Assembly (NCBI GenBank): GCA_963845975.1
Contig: CAWJUD010000001.1
Coordinates: forward strand, 992,001-1,056,000
DNA from: JBEKIK01 sp963845975
GTDB taxonomy: Bacteria > Planctomycetota > Planctomycetia > Pirellulales > Thermoguttaceae
DNA length: 64,000 bases
Direction of reading: 5' to 3'
A program made the translations under genes and the position numbers. The notes beneath the pieces are model-generated. The model did not search any database. It was not told the origin of the DNA and saw only the letters and a list, made by a program, of their open reading frames with translations. Positions 56,815 through 64,000 of this stretch are shown piece by piece (positions within the stretch are counted from its first letter, which is position 1; each line of letters begins with the position of its first letter).

Positions 56815-58275
56815 ATGCGCTACCGGCCGCCAAATCGGGCCCTATTCATCATCTTGTCGCTTGCTCTGATTCCATGGCTCTATTTGTCTTTCCCTCTCTG
56901 GGGAGACGCCTTTATATCCCTTAAAACAAATGGCCTTCCAAGCATCCTGTCGGCTTCTTTCTGCTACCGAGCAGCGCTTAACGTCTTGACGTTATTTTTT
57001 ATTCTCGCCATAGCCTTGGCGATTTATTTGCTGATCGTGTTCTGCGTAAATAAATTCCACAAAGCGCGGATGTCTAAATCTCTGCCAAGCATACCTCTCA
57101 GCCCGGAGGAAGAGGAACTGTATTCCGCCGTGCTCAAGCCAAAACCCCTGGAATCCAAGCTCCGCCGGTATAAGTATGCTCTTGGAAGCCTGATTTTATG
57201 CGTTTTAATTGTAGCCGTCGGATCGAGTTTATTCGCCGTAAAGCTGAAACAAGCCCGGCGCCAAAGCCAAGCCGCGGCGGAGATCCGGAATTTAGGCGGG
57301 CAGGTGTCCTACGACGACCATGGCGTTGTGACGCCCGAGGCATTTCCCCGCCTGCGAAAACTATTGGGAAACGATTTCTTCGATAACGTGATAAAAGCGA
57401 CCTTCCCGTCCAAGGCCGCCGACGCCGATCTGGATTGCCTCGAAGCCTTGCCTAATCTCGATACTTTGGAACTCGGCGGAACCGGCGTAAACGACGCCGG
57501 CTTGATAAGACTCGAAGGATTAACCCAACTGACTTTACTCAACCTGGATCAAACCAAAATATCCGATCCCGGCCTGGAACACCTCAAAGATCTGTTCAAT
57601 CTCCAAGAACTGTCGCTCAGAAAAACAAAAATCACCGACGCCGGCCTGGTATATCTTGAAAAATTGACCAGGCTCCAAGTCCTTGTCCTCGATCAAACTC
57701 GAATAACCGACGCCGGCCTGGCGCACTTGAAAAATCTAAAACTACTGTACACTTTAAGCCTGCAAGACACGCTTGTCGGCAACAATTGCTTAAATTATCT
57801 CGCATCCTTGCCCCACATCCAAAAGCTGGATATCTCGAATACTGCGATCACCAATGCCGGTCTGCGGCGCCTTAAGGAAATGCCACGGCTGCGATCCCTG
57901 GCGCTGGGCGGCTATCTGATTACCGACGACGACCTGGATTGTCTCAAGGAATTGCCCTATCTCGAATCCCTGACCCTTATCCACACCCTCAACTCCGACG
58001 ACGGAATGGCAAAACTCGGCGTCATGACTAGTCTTAAAGCCGTATATCTTAACGATGTCTCCATAACCGAGGCCGGTTTGGAGCATCTTTGTGAACTACC
58101 CCAACTGGAAACATTGGACCTCACCGGCACGCAATTCACCGATGCCGTTTTGGATCGGTTCCGAAACTTCCGAAAATCCCCGCCGTTAAAAATTAGTCAG
58201 CACAACGTCAAAGTCTCCGACGACGAGGTAAAAGAATCTAAAAATCCGCCCCCGCGTATAAAAACCGAGCAATAA
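56815..58275 (+). CDS. Leucine-rich-repeat membrane protein 1
   Basis: 486 aa. Three hydrophobic segments within the first 160 residues, then at least eleven LRR units of about 24 residues with the GLxxLxxLxxLxxLxLxxTxITDA pattern. ATG 56815 (MRYRPPNRALFII) has AGAGG upstream. Planctomycetes carry many such LRR proteins; role unknown, protein-protein contact outside the membrane is inference. Likely paralogue and operon partner of the next gene. Confidence 0.88.
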   Translation: MRYRPPNRALFIILSLALIPWLYLSFPLWGDAFISLKTNGLPSILSASFCYRAALNVLTLFFILAIALAIYLLIVFCVNKFHKARMSKSLPSIPLSPEEEELYSAVLKPKPLESKLRRYKYALGSLILCVLIVAVGSSLFAVKLKQARRQSQAAAEIRNLGGQVSYDDHGVVTPEAFPRLRKLLGNDFFDNVIKATFPSKAADADLDCLEALPNLDTLELGGTGVNDAGLIRLEGLTQLTLLNLDQTKISDPGLEHLKDLFNLQELSLRKTKITDAGLVYLEKLTRLQVLVLDQTRITDAGLAHLKNLKLLYTLSLQDTLVGNNCLNYLASLPHIQKLDISNTAITNAGLRRLKEMPRLRSLALGGYLITDDDLDCLKELPYLESLTLIHTLNSDDGMAKLGVMTSLKAVYLNDVSITEAGLEHLCELPQLETLDLTGTQFTDAVLDRFRNFRKSPPLKISQHNVKVSDDEVKESKNPPPRIKTEQ

Positions 58276-58296
58276 CACGCCGGGCGAATTAACATT

Positions 58297-59060
58297 ATGT
58301 GCATCCCCACTAACGCAAATTCTGCCCAACTCGAAGGGCCAAAACTCAGATGCCGCTGGTACCAATACAGCCTGCGGACGCTGCTGATATCTGTGACGCT
58401 TTTCGCCATCGCTTGCAGTTGGTTCACCGTGAAGATGCAACAAGCAAGAAAGCAGCGGGAAGCAGTGGATGCGCTTCTAAAAATAAACTGCAAAATATAT
58501 TACGACTTCGTATTTGATGGTGATTGGAAAATAAATCCACAACCTCCTTGTCTGGCTTGGCTGAGAAACTTACTGGGTATTGACTTCTTCAGCAACGTGA
58601 ATTTTGTCATGTCTGATTTTGATATGACGGATGCTGATATGGATTATATCAAAAGTATGACCAAACTCCAAAAACTTTGGCTTCTCGATATACGAGTAAC
58701 GGATGCCGGATTAGAAAGCCTCAAGGAATTGAAACAACTGCGAGAATTAATCCTTTTGGGCGGATTACATTCCGGAGACCAAATAACTGATGCCGGTTGG
58801 GAGCATATCAAGGGACTCAACCAACTGCAATCGCTTTACCTTGGGCTGTCCAGGATCACGGATACTGGGTTGGAGCGCCTTAAAGGGTTGAGCCAACTCC
58901 AAACACTCTATATTGGGAACACCCAAGCAACTGATACCGGATTGGAACATCTAAATGGGCTTAAACATCTCAAATCACTCAACTTAACAAATACTCATAT
59001 TACGGATCTCGGGATGGAACACATCAAAGTTCTGCACCAACTTCAAACTCTCGACCTTAC
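58297..59060 (+). CDS. Leucine-rich-repeat membrane protein 2, truncated
   Basis: One N-terminal helix (LRTLLISVTLFAIACSWF), a KQREAVDALLK coiled region, then six or so LRR units (VTDAGLESLKELKQLREL). After LDLTG the reading runs into antisense protease sequence to a chance stop at 59142. The gene is cut where the protease breakpoint lies (59058-59060). It starts 21 bases after LRR 1. Confidence 0.8.
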
Positions 59061-59336
59061 GGGGAGAGTAAGGACAGCGATATCGACAAAAGGATCAGAT
59101 ACAAGATCATTGGCTGATATTTGCATTCCATCTGAGAATTGAATAACAATTGATCCAGCAGTTTCTCCTTTAATCACATGCTCGTTTGTAATGATATGGC
59201 GATCTGAAACAAGCCAACCTGTTCCTTTTCGACCAGTGCTTGGAACTACAACCATTACGACGGAAAAAATTACAGATCCAGAAATGGCGGAAGCCGCATC
59301 CAATGTCCATTGGGTCGCGATCGGCAAATTGTCCAT
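59058..59336 (-). pseudogene. N-terminal half of a trypsin-like serine protease
   Basis: Codons 1-93 of a trypsin-like protease: VMVVVPSTGRKGTGWLVSDR, catalytic His53 in IITNEHVI, catalytic Asp85 in PFVDIAVLTLP. It stops matching at LPV where the LRR 2 sequence begins. The C-terminal half with the Ser is at 9841-10353 in the same orientation and frame. DUF2442 lies upstream on the same strand. Confidence 0.85.
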
Positions 59337-59423
59337 TTAAATAACTCCATTTTCTTCACTATCGAACTTATTCTGTGATCGATTTTCCATAAATTAATCG
59401 TTCAGTTAAACTTACTGTCAATA

Positions 59424-59759
59424 TTACATGCCATGTTTCTCGCGTAATTTGCTGATTGGAATCCCCCCTGTTTCTTTTGATCGATTTTCGAGAAATGACA
59501 TAAACTTGTCACTTCTGCCTAAATCATTGGTATTTTCTATTTTCTCGTAAAGTGTCTCAGGTGCGATATCCGCGCCGTTCGGCCAGGCGATGGTTCCGCC
59601 TTCAATAGAGGCCTGACGAAAAAAAGATTCATCTTTCAACGGCTCAAAAACTGGACCTCTGCCAATGTACTCGGAAAAATCGATCTCGCCTTCAAGCCCG
59701 TCGTCAAAGGTGATGCGAAAGACTCGATCATGAAGATATTCGATTTTTATTACATCCAT
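59424..59759 (-). CDS. DUF2442 family protein
   Basis: 111 aa; the first 80 residues (IEYLHDRVFRITFDDGLEGE, GRGPVFEPLKDESFFRQASI, GTIAWPNGADIAPETLYEK) are the DUF2442 domain. DUF2442 genes are usually beside DUF4160 and behave like toxin-antitoxin partners; no DUF4160 is here. The C-terminal 25 residues look like a spacer. AT-rich, like the protease fragment it precedes. Confidence 0.85.
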   Translation of the reverse strand: MDVIKIEYLHDRVFRITFDDGLEGEIDFSEYIGRGPVFEPLKDESFFRQASIEGGTIAWPNGADIAPETLYEKIENTNDLGRSDKFMSFLENRSKETGGIPISKLREKHGM

Positions 59760-59818
59760 AATTCCAATCTCCTGAATTTAAGCGTACTGACTGGGCAATG
59801 GAATGTCAATTGTGTATC

Positions 59819-59858
59819 TGCCCTCACCCTAACCCTCTCCCAAAGGGAGAGGGGACAT
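59819..59858. repeat. Internal MITE fragment
   Basis: CTGCCCTCACCCTAACCC to GGGAGAGGGGAC, matching the centre of MITE copy 2, without either end. Confidence 0.55.
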
Positions 59859-59861
59859 TGT

Positions 59862-61093
59862 TTATTCCTGTACCTTTTCCACGCGGCTAATCGCGTTGCC
59901 GCGGGCGAAGCGGGTGGAAATTTGCTCGCCGGGGGTTAGTTCGTCGGCGGCGCGGATTACACGGCCGTCGGCTGTGCGCTCGGTTATGCTGTAACCCCGT
60001 CCCAGCACGGCCAGCGGGCTGAGCGATGCCAAACGAGAGGCGAATGTCTCGGTCTGTTGCCGGGCGAGTTGCAGCCGGTGGCGGATCGAGCGGTGCGTGC
60101 GCCGGATAATTCGTCCACTTGCCGGGTAAGATCGTAGATGAGTTGAAACGGGCGGCGAAAAGCATGGTGCCGCTGGATCGCGTCCAGACGCGATCGGGCG
60201 GTTAGCGCGCAGGATCGCAAAGCCGCGGTCAAACGTTTTTGGATCTGGCCGAGTTCGGCGAAAAGTTCTTCCGCCGCCGGGGCCACCAGTTCGGCCGCTT
60301 CGCTGGGCGTAAGTGCGCGGACGTCAGCGGCCAGGTCGGAAAGGGTTACGTCGATCTCGTGTCCCACGGCCGAGATGACCGGAATCCGCGAGGCGGCAAT
60401 CGCCCGGACAACGATTTCCTCGTTGAAGGCCCAAAGGTCTTCCAAACTCCCGCCGCCGCGCGTGACCACCAGGCAATCGATGGGGCGGGCGAGCCGATTC
60501 AGCACGCCGATCGCGGCGGCGATTTCCTCGGCGGCCCCTTCACCCTGCACGCGGACCGGGGCGATGAGCACGTCCGCCCCGCGCCAACGCCGGGCGAGCA
60601 CCTGGAGGAAATCGCGAATCGCCGCGCCCGTGGGGCTTGTTACCACGGCGATTTGTTTCACGAAAGAGGGCAGCGTGCGCTTGCGGGCCGGATCGAAAAG
60701 ACCTTCCCGGGCCAGTTTTTCCCGCAGTTGCCTAAACGCCAATTCCAATGCCCCCATGCCCTTGGGCTCGATCTCTTCGATAATCAGTTGATAACTGCCG
60801 CGCGGGGCGTAAACTTCCAAGCGGCCTTTGCAGATCACTTCCAGGCCGTCGTGCATATCGAAGCGGACGCGAGAGGCCACCGGCCGCCACATTGCCGCCT
60901 TGAGTTGTGCCCGGTCGTCCTTGAGCGTCAGGTAGCAATGGCCCGACTGCGGCCTGGAGAAGTTGGAAATCTCGCCGCTCACCCAAACGCTGGGAAAGGC
61001 CGCTTCCACCAGGTCCTTTACCTGGGCGGTCAGTTCCCAGACCGACAGCGGGCGGGCGGGAACAAGATCGTCGGGAAATTCAAAAGGGAGCAT
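59862..61093 (-). CDS. xseA: Exodeoxyribonuclease VII large subunit, frameshifted
   Basis: About 410 aa. OB-fold N-terminus (SVWELTAQVKDLVEAAFPSV and VWVSGEISNFSRPQSGHCYL) and the catalytic-region motif VVTRGGGSLEDLWAFNEEIV, then VISAVGHEIDVTLSDLAADV. One base is missing near 60095-60106; the other frame supplies THRSIRHRLQLARQQTETFA and the end SPLAVLGRGYSITERTADGR. ExoVII degrades single-stranded DNA. xseB is not visible here. Confidence 0.9.
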
Positions 61094-61120
61094 TATTGAT
61101 AAACTATTATTACAGAGTTT

Positions 61121-61618
61121 TTATACCAATATCCAATCCAAAACAAAAAATTCAAAATTAACCCATAATATTACCCAAATCGGAATAATAACCACAATCT
61201 CGATCACTGATCGTACAATAAACACCCATAATCGTGGAGGTTGTTTCATGAATAAATCATATATAAACGATATGGTGGGAATTGTAAAAACTGCAATTGG
61301 GCCGCCAATCCAATTTGCTTGTGGCAGTACAAATGGTTCATCCCAATCATCGATTACGCAATAGTAAAGATAAGGTGAAATTGCAAACAATGTTATAAGA
61401 TATAACATTATAGCCACAACTGGATAAGTCCTTAAATATGCAATCCGAATTTTGATCAGGTAAAGAGCAATGATCATGAAGAATGCATGTAATAGAGATG
61501 GCTGTATATGACTTGTGCTTGCTAGAATAGCCACAATCAACATTAATGCGAGTATGTCGGAAATTCCGATTTGAAATGGTCTATATGTACGTCTATGAAC
61601 TTGAATTTGCTGCGACAT
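61121..61618 (-). CDS. Hypothetical multi-spanning membrane protein
   Basis: 165 aa, about five hydrophobic helices, AT-rich unlike its neighbours, suggesting later acquisition. Begins MSQQIQVHRRTYRPFQIGIS; no motif recognised. Lies between xseA and a DUF374 acyltransferase. Confidence 0.6.
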   Translation of the reverse strand: MSQQIQVHRRTYRPFQIGISDILALMLIVAILASTSHIQPSLLHAFFMIIALYLIKIRIAYLRTYPVVAIMLYLITLFAISPYLYYCVIDDWDEPFVLPQANWIGGPIAVFTIPTISFIYDLFMKQPPRLWVFIVRSVIEIVVIIPIWVILWVNFEFFVLDWILV

Positions 61619-61667
61619 GGTTGTGTATCTTCTTTTAAGACCTGGTTAATATGAATCATCGTGCATC

Positions 61668-61687
61668 GCGAAGCCGCAAGCGGTCTA
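61668..61687. repeat. Degenerate copy of the CCGC-AA-GCGG palindrome
   Basis: CGAAGCCGCAAGCGGTCT, a decayed member of the GAAACCGC family. Confidence 0.45.
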
Positions 61688-61721
61688 AATTATTCTCCGT
61701 GTACTCCGTGTCTCCGTGTTG

Positions 61722-62449
61722 TTACTGTTTTTCCCGGTGGAACGGCACGCCGCGGCGCTCGACGTTCATCTGTCCGATTTTTCGCGTGCCCGACTCAGCC
61801 CATGTTTCCGCTTCAATGGTCAGGCGATTTAAGAGTTGCTCGATCTTTTGGCGGAAATATTCTATTCCGTCGCGGTCCAGGTCGGCGGGAACGAAAATTT
61901 CGTGGCTGGGAACGGCCCGGCGCGGGAAAACGGGCGGGGGATGGCGAATTGGTCCCAGGCACTGCGGACCCGCCACGGCCGGTCGTATCCGTAGCCCATT
62001 ACCACCAGGGGCAGGCCGAGTTTGGATGCCAGGTAGATCGAGCCCGGGGCCATTTTCCGCCGCGGGCCGCGCGGGCCGTCGGGCGTGATGGTCAAGTTCA
62101 TGCGCCGGCTTTTTTCCAGCAGTTCGCGAATGGCCGCCACCCCGCCGCGATTCGTCGAGCCGCGGACAAAATCAAAACCCAGGTGATATGCGGCGTGGGA
62201 AAGGATTTCGGCGTCGCGGTGGCGGCTTAAGAGCATCGCCATATTGCAATGTCCCCGCAGATATAGCGGAAAAAGAATATATTCATGCCAGAAAATGTAA
62301 ATCTTCTGACCGCTGCACTCCGGAAACACCGGATCGATCGCGCGATCGTAATAGGCCGCCTTGTAATCCAATGTGCACATCCAGTTCCGGACGGCACTCG
62401 CCCCCAAAAGACCTGCAAGCTTGTTCAAAAGCGGACTGGTAAGTTTCAT
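61722..62449 (-). CDS. DUF374 lysophospholipid acyltransferase-like protein 2, frameshifted
   Basis: About 242 aa. IYIFWHEYILFPLYLRGHCN (catalytic-region His), AYHLGFDFVRGSTNRGGVAA, NLTITPDGPRGPRRKMAPGS, and YGYDRPWRVRSAWDQFAIPR. A base is missing near 61914-61925; the second frame supplies VPSHEIFVPADLDRDGIEYF and a helical end. Same family as 16760-17428, with an N-terminal helix. Acts at the inner membrane on lipids. Confidence 0.82.
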
Positions 62450-62456
62450 GAGGGAG

Positions 62457-62546
62457 GTTTACAGTTATCAGTTTACAGTCATCAGTATTTTAATTTCAGT
62501 ATTCATTATTCGGAATTCATCCCTCATCCTTCATCCCTCATCCTTT
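62457..62546. repeat. Microrepeats between dapF and the acyltransferase gene
   Basis: CAGTTTACAGTCATCAG words (62457-62488) and TCCCTCATCCTTCATCC words (62516-62546); the dapF stop lies inside the second (KDEG codons). Confidence 0.55.
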
Positions 62547-63400
62547 TGAATATTCCACTGGCCGGTGAATACTTCCACCGCTTCGCCGGTCATGTATACG
62601 TGGTTGTCGGATTCGTTCCACTGGAGTTCCAAATCTCCGCCGGGCAGGCGGGCGATGATGTTTCGCCCGGTGCGATTGGTTAGCACGCCGGCCACGCAAA
62701 CCGCGCAAGCCCCGGTGCCGCAAGCCAGGGTCTCGCCGGATCCTCGCTCCCAAACGCGCATCCGCACCTCGCCGGGCGAAAGTACCTGGACAAACTCGGC
62801 ATTTGTACGTTTGGGGAAATGTGAATCAATTTCCACGCGCGGGCCGATTTGCAGCACCCAAAGGTCCGTCGGCTCCTTGACGAAGGCGACACAGTGCGGA
62901 TTGCCCATTGATACGCAGGTGACTGTAAGAATCTCGCTGCCGATTTTCAATGCGGCGTTTATCACGGGATTGCAGGGAAAAGGCGATTTGCCTGCAAGAG
63001 TGGTGGGGATTCGGGCCGGTTCGAGGATCGGTTCGCCCATGTCGACCCGAACGCGCCGGACGCGATCGTCGGCGATCTCCAGTTCCAGGTTTAAGATGCC
63101 CCGGCCGGTTTCGATCCTAAGCGGCGAGCGGCGGGCGATGCCGTGATCGTAAACGTACTTGGCCACGCAGCGCACTCCGTTGCCGCACATTTCGGCCTCG
63201 GATCCGTCGGCGTTGAACATCCGCATGCGGGCGTCGGCCGTTTCGCTGGGGCAGATCAAGATCAACCCGTCGCCGCCGACGCCGTAATGCCGGTCGGACA
63301 CCTTTCGCGCCAACTCCGCGGCGTCGGGCGGATAAGGTTCTTCAAAACAATTTACGTACACGTAGTCGTTGCCGGCTCCGTGCATTTTGGTAAAACGCAT
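62531..63400 (-). CDS. dapF: Diaminopimelate epimerase
   Basis: 289 aa. Converts LL- to meso-diaminopimelate for lysine and peptidoglycan. Two catalytic Cys: EMCGNGVRCVAKYV near residue 72 and LACGTGACAVCVAG near 225, plus KMHGAGNDYVYVNC at the start and CVSMGNPHCVAFV. Two identical halves fold as usual. Intact, start ATG 63400. The last few residues come from repeat DNA. Confidence 0.96.
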   Translation of the reverse strand: MRFTKMHGAGNDYVYVNCFEEPYPPDAAELARKVSDRHYGVGGDGLILICPSETADARMRMFNADGSEAEMCGNGVRCVAKYVYDHGIARRSPLRIETGRGILNLELEIADDRVRRVRVDMGEPILEPARIPTTLAGKSPFPCNPVINAALKIGSEILTVTCVSMGNPHCVAFVKEPTDLWVLQIGPRVEIDSHFPKRTNAEFVQVLSPGEVRMRVWERGSGETLACGTGACAVCVAGVLTNRTGRNIIARLPGGDLELQWNESDNHVYMTGEAVEVFTGQWNIQKDEG

Positions 63401-63623
63401 GGGCGTGATTCCGTGTTATTGTATAACCATGAATGAACGAGATATTGTAGAAAAATAATTGCCCAAGGACAACTGGGCGTTTATAGCGGATTAGAGATCC
63501 GAGTTTAATTTAGCCCCCGGTGAATACACCGGGGGTTTTGGTTGCGGATTTATGACTTGCCAGGCGATAGGGTATGGGAAAATATGGAATTGTTTCATCC
63601 CTCATCCTTCATCCCTCAGGCCG
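63401..63623. other. Intergenic region with CATCC microrepeat
   Basis: CTCATCCTTCATCCC words at 63596-63618 lie just 3' of the small planctomycete gene. GCCCCCGG-TGAATACA-CCGGGGG near 63511-63534 is an inverted repeat. No gene. Confidence 0.5.
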
Positions 63624-63952
63624 TTACCCCGTCAGATCGAGCAGATTGCCGCTTGTGCCGGTGGCATCGCGGCTTTGGGGCGGGCGTTTGGACGGATCTT
63701 CGCCGGGATTCTGCTTTTTAGGAGGGAATTCCCAGGGACGCCGGCCGTCGGCGTCGCGCTCGTCGGTTTGATGGTCTTCGCCGTCGGTTTCGCCGATTCC
63801 CGCGGCCGCCTCGGCCTTTTGCTCGTATACCACGTTGCGATGCTGAGCGCCTATGTCCTGGCTGGCGCGTTCCACGTCGGAGCCCTTGGTCTGAGCCAGG
63901 GTGCGCCGGCCGCGCTCACGTTGACGCCGCCTAATGGACCTACGCTGCTCAT
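63624..63952 (-). CDS. Small conserved planctomycete protein, frameshifted
   Basis: About 109 aa. From ATG 63952 the first frame reads MSSVGPLGGVNVSAAGAP; one C is missing at 63899-63901, after which LAQTKGSDVERASQDIGAQH, VVYEQKAEAAAGIGETDGED and ERDADGRRPWE continue to TAA 63624-63626. The charged tail resembles a short planctomycete family I have seen but cannot name. GGAG lies 11 bases before the ATG. Confidence 0.6.
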
Positions 63953-64000
63953 GAGAAATTAATCTCCGATTTATGCCGCCCTTGGACTCCGTTTAATTAT

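Overview
The window looks like a chromosomal segment of a Planctomycetota bacterium, probably from a draft or metagenome assembly. Pointers are a PEP-CTERM protein, leucine-rich-repeat membrane proteins, planctomycete-type zinc-ribbon membrane proteins, a TMTC-like TPR membrane protein, RRM RNA-binding proteins beside a cold-shock protein, EfpL, SelA, DUF374 acyltransferases and planctomycete-type integrase remnants. Genes are interspersed with many short non-coding repeats.

Layout. 1-9.8 kb: lipoprotein with DRY repeats, chromate transporter plus DoxX, a small membrane ORF with an in-frame UGA, selA, a HicAB pair with a broken toxin frame, two small exported proteins, proC (frameshifted) and efpL. 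9.8-18.8 kb: C-terminal half of a trypsin-like protease, a GC-rich patch with an integrase fragment and a B12-type radical SAM gene, an unrecognised 650-aa protein, rpsU, a DUF374 acyltransferase and an RRM protein. 18.8-25.8 kb: mobile zone with a complete IS1182-type element, tRNA-Arg with an integrase remnant, an rve-type transposase, a PEP-CTERM protein, a DUF1937 remnant, tRNA-Asn, an IS630 remnant and a MITE. 25.8-46.3 kb: housekeeping stretch with an ABC-2 exporter, ispF, cysS, ruvC-ruvA-(two zinc-ribbon genes)-ruvB, STAS, BON, serA, HNH, TMTC-like, leuB, RRM and CSP. 46.8-59.1 kb: FMN-type protein, MgtE-like transporter, phosphohexomutase, phosphoesterase, thymidylate-synthase-like gene, TerC and two LRR genes. 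59.1-64 kb: N-terminal half of a trypsin-like protease, DUF2442, xseA, membrane protein, second DUF374 acyltransferase, dapF and a small planctomycete protein.

Two things stand out. First, the protease fragments at 9841-10353 and 59058-59336 lie on the same strand and join in frame, at a shared TAC, into one 262-aa trypsin-like protease with a complete His-Asp-Ser triad. The 48.7 kb between them therefore reads as an insertion or translocation into that gene, and both inner edges also cut genes (an integrase and an LRR gene). Second, intergenic DNA carries several dispersed repeat families: a MITE with AGCCTATCCCAAAA ends, a GAAACCGC-NN-GCGGTTTC palindrome, perfect word dyads, and degenerate microrepeats that sometimes supply stop codons or C-terminal codons.

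About a dozen genes are interrupted by single-base shifts, mostly one missing G or C in a homopolymer. These look more like sequence errors than true pseudogenes, so I annotate them as single genes with the shift marked.
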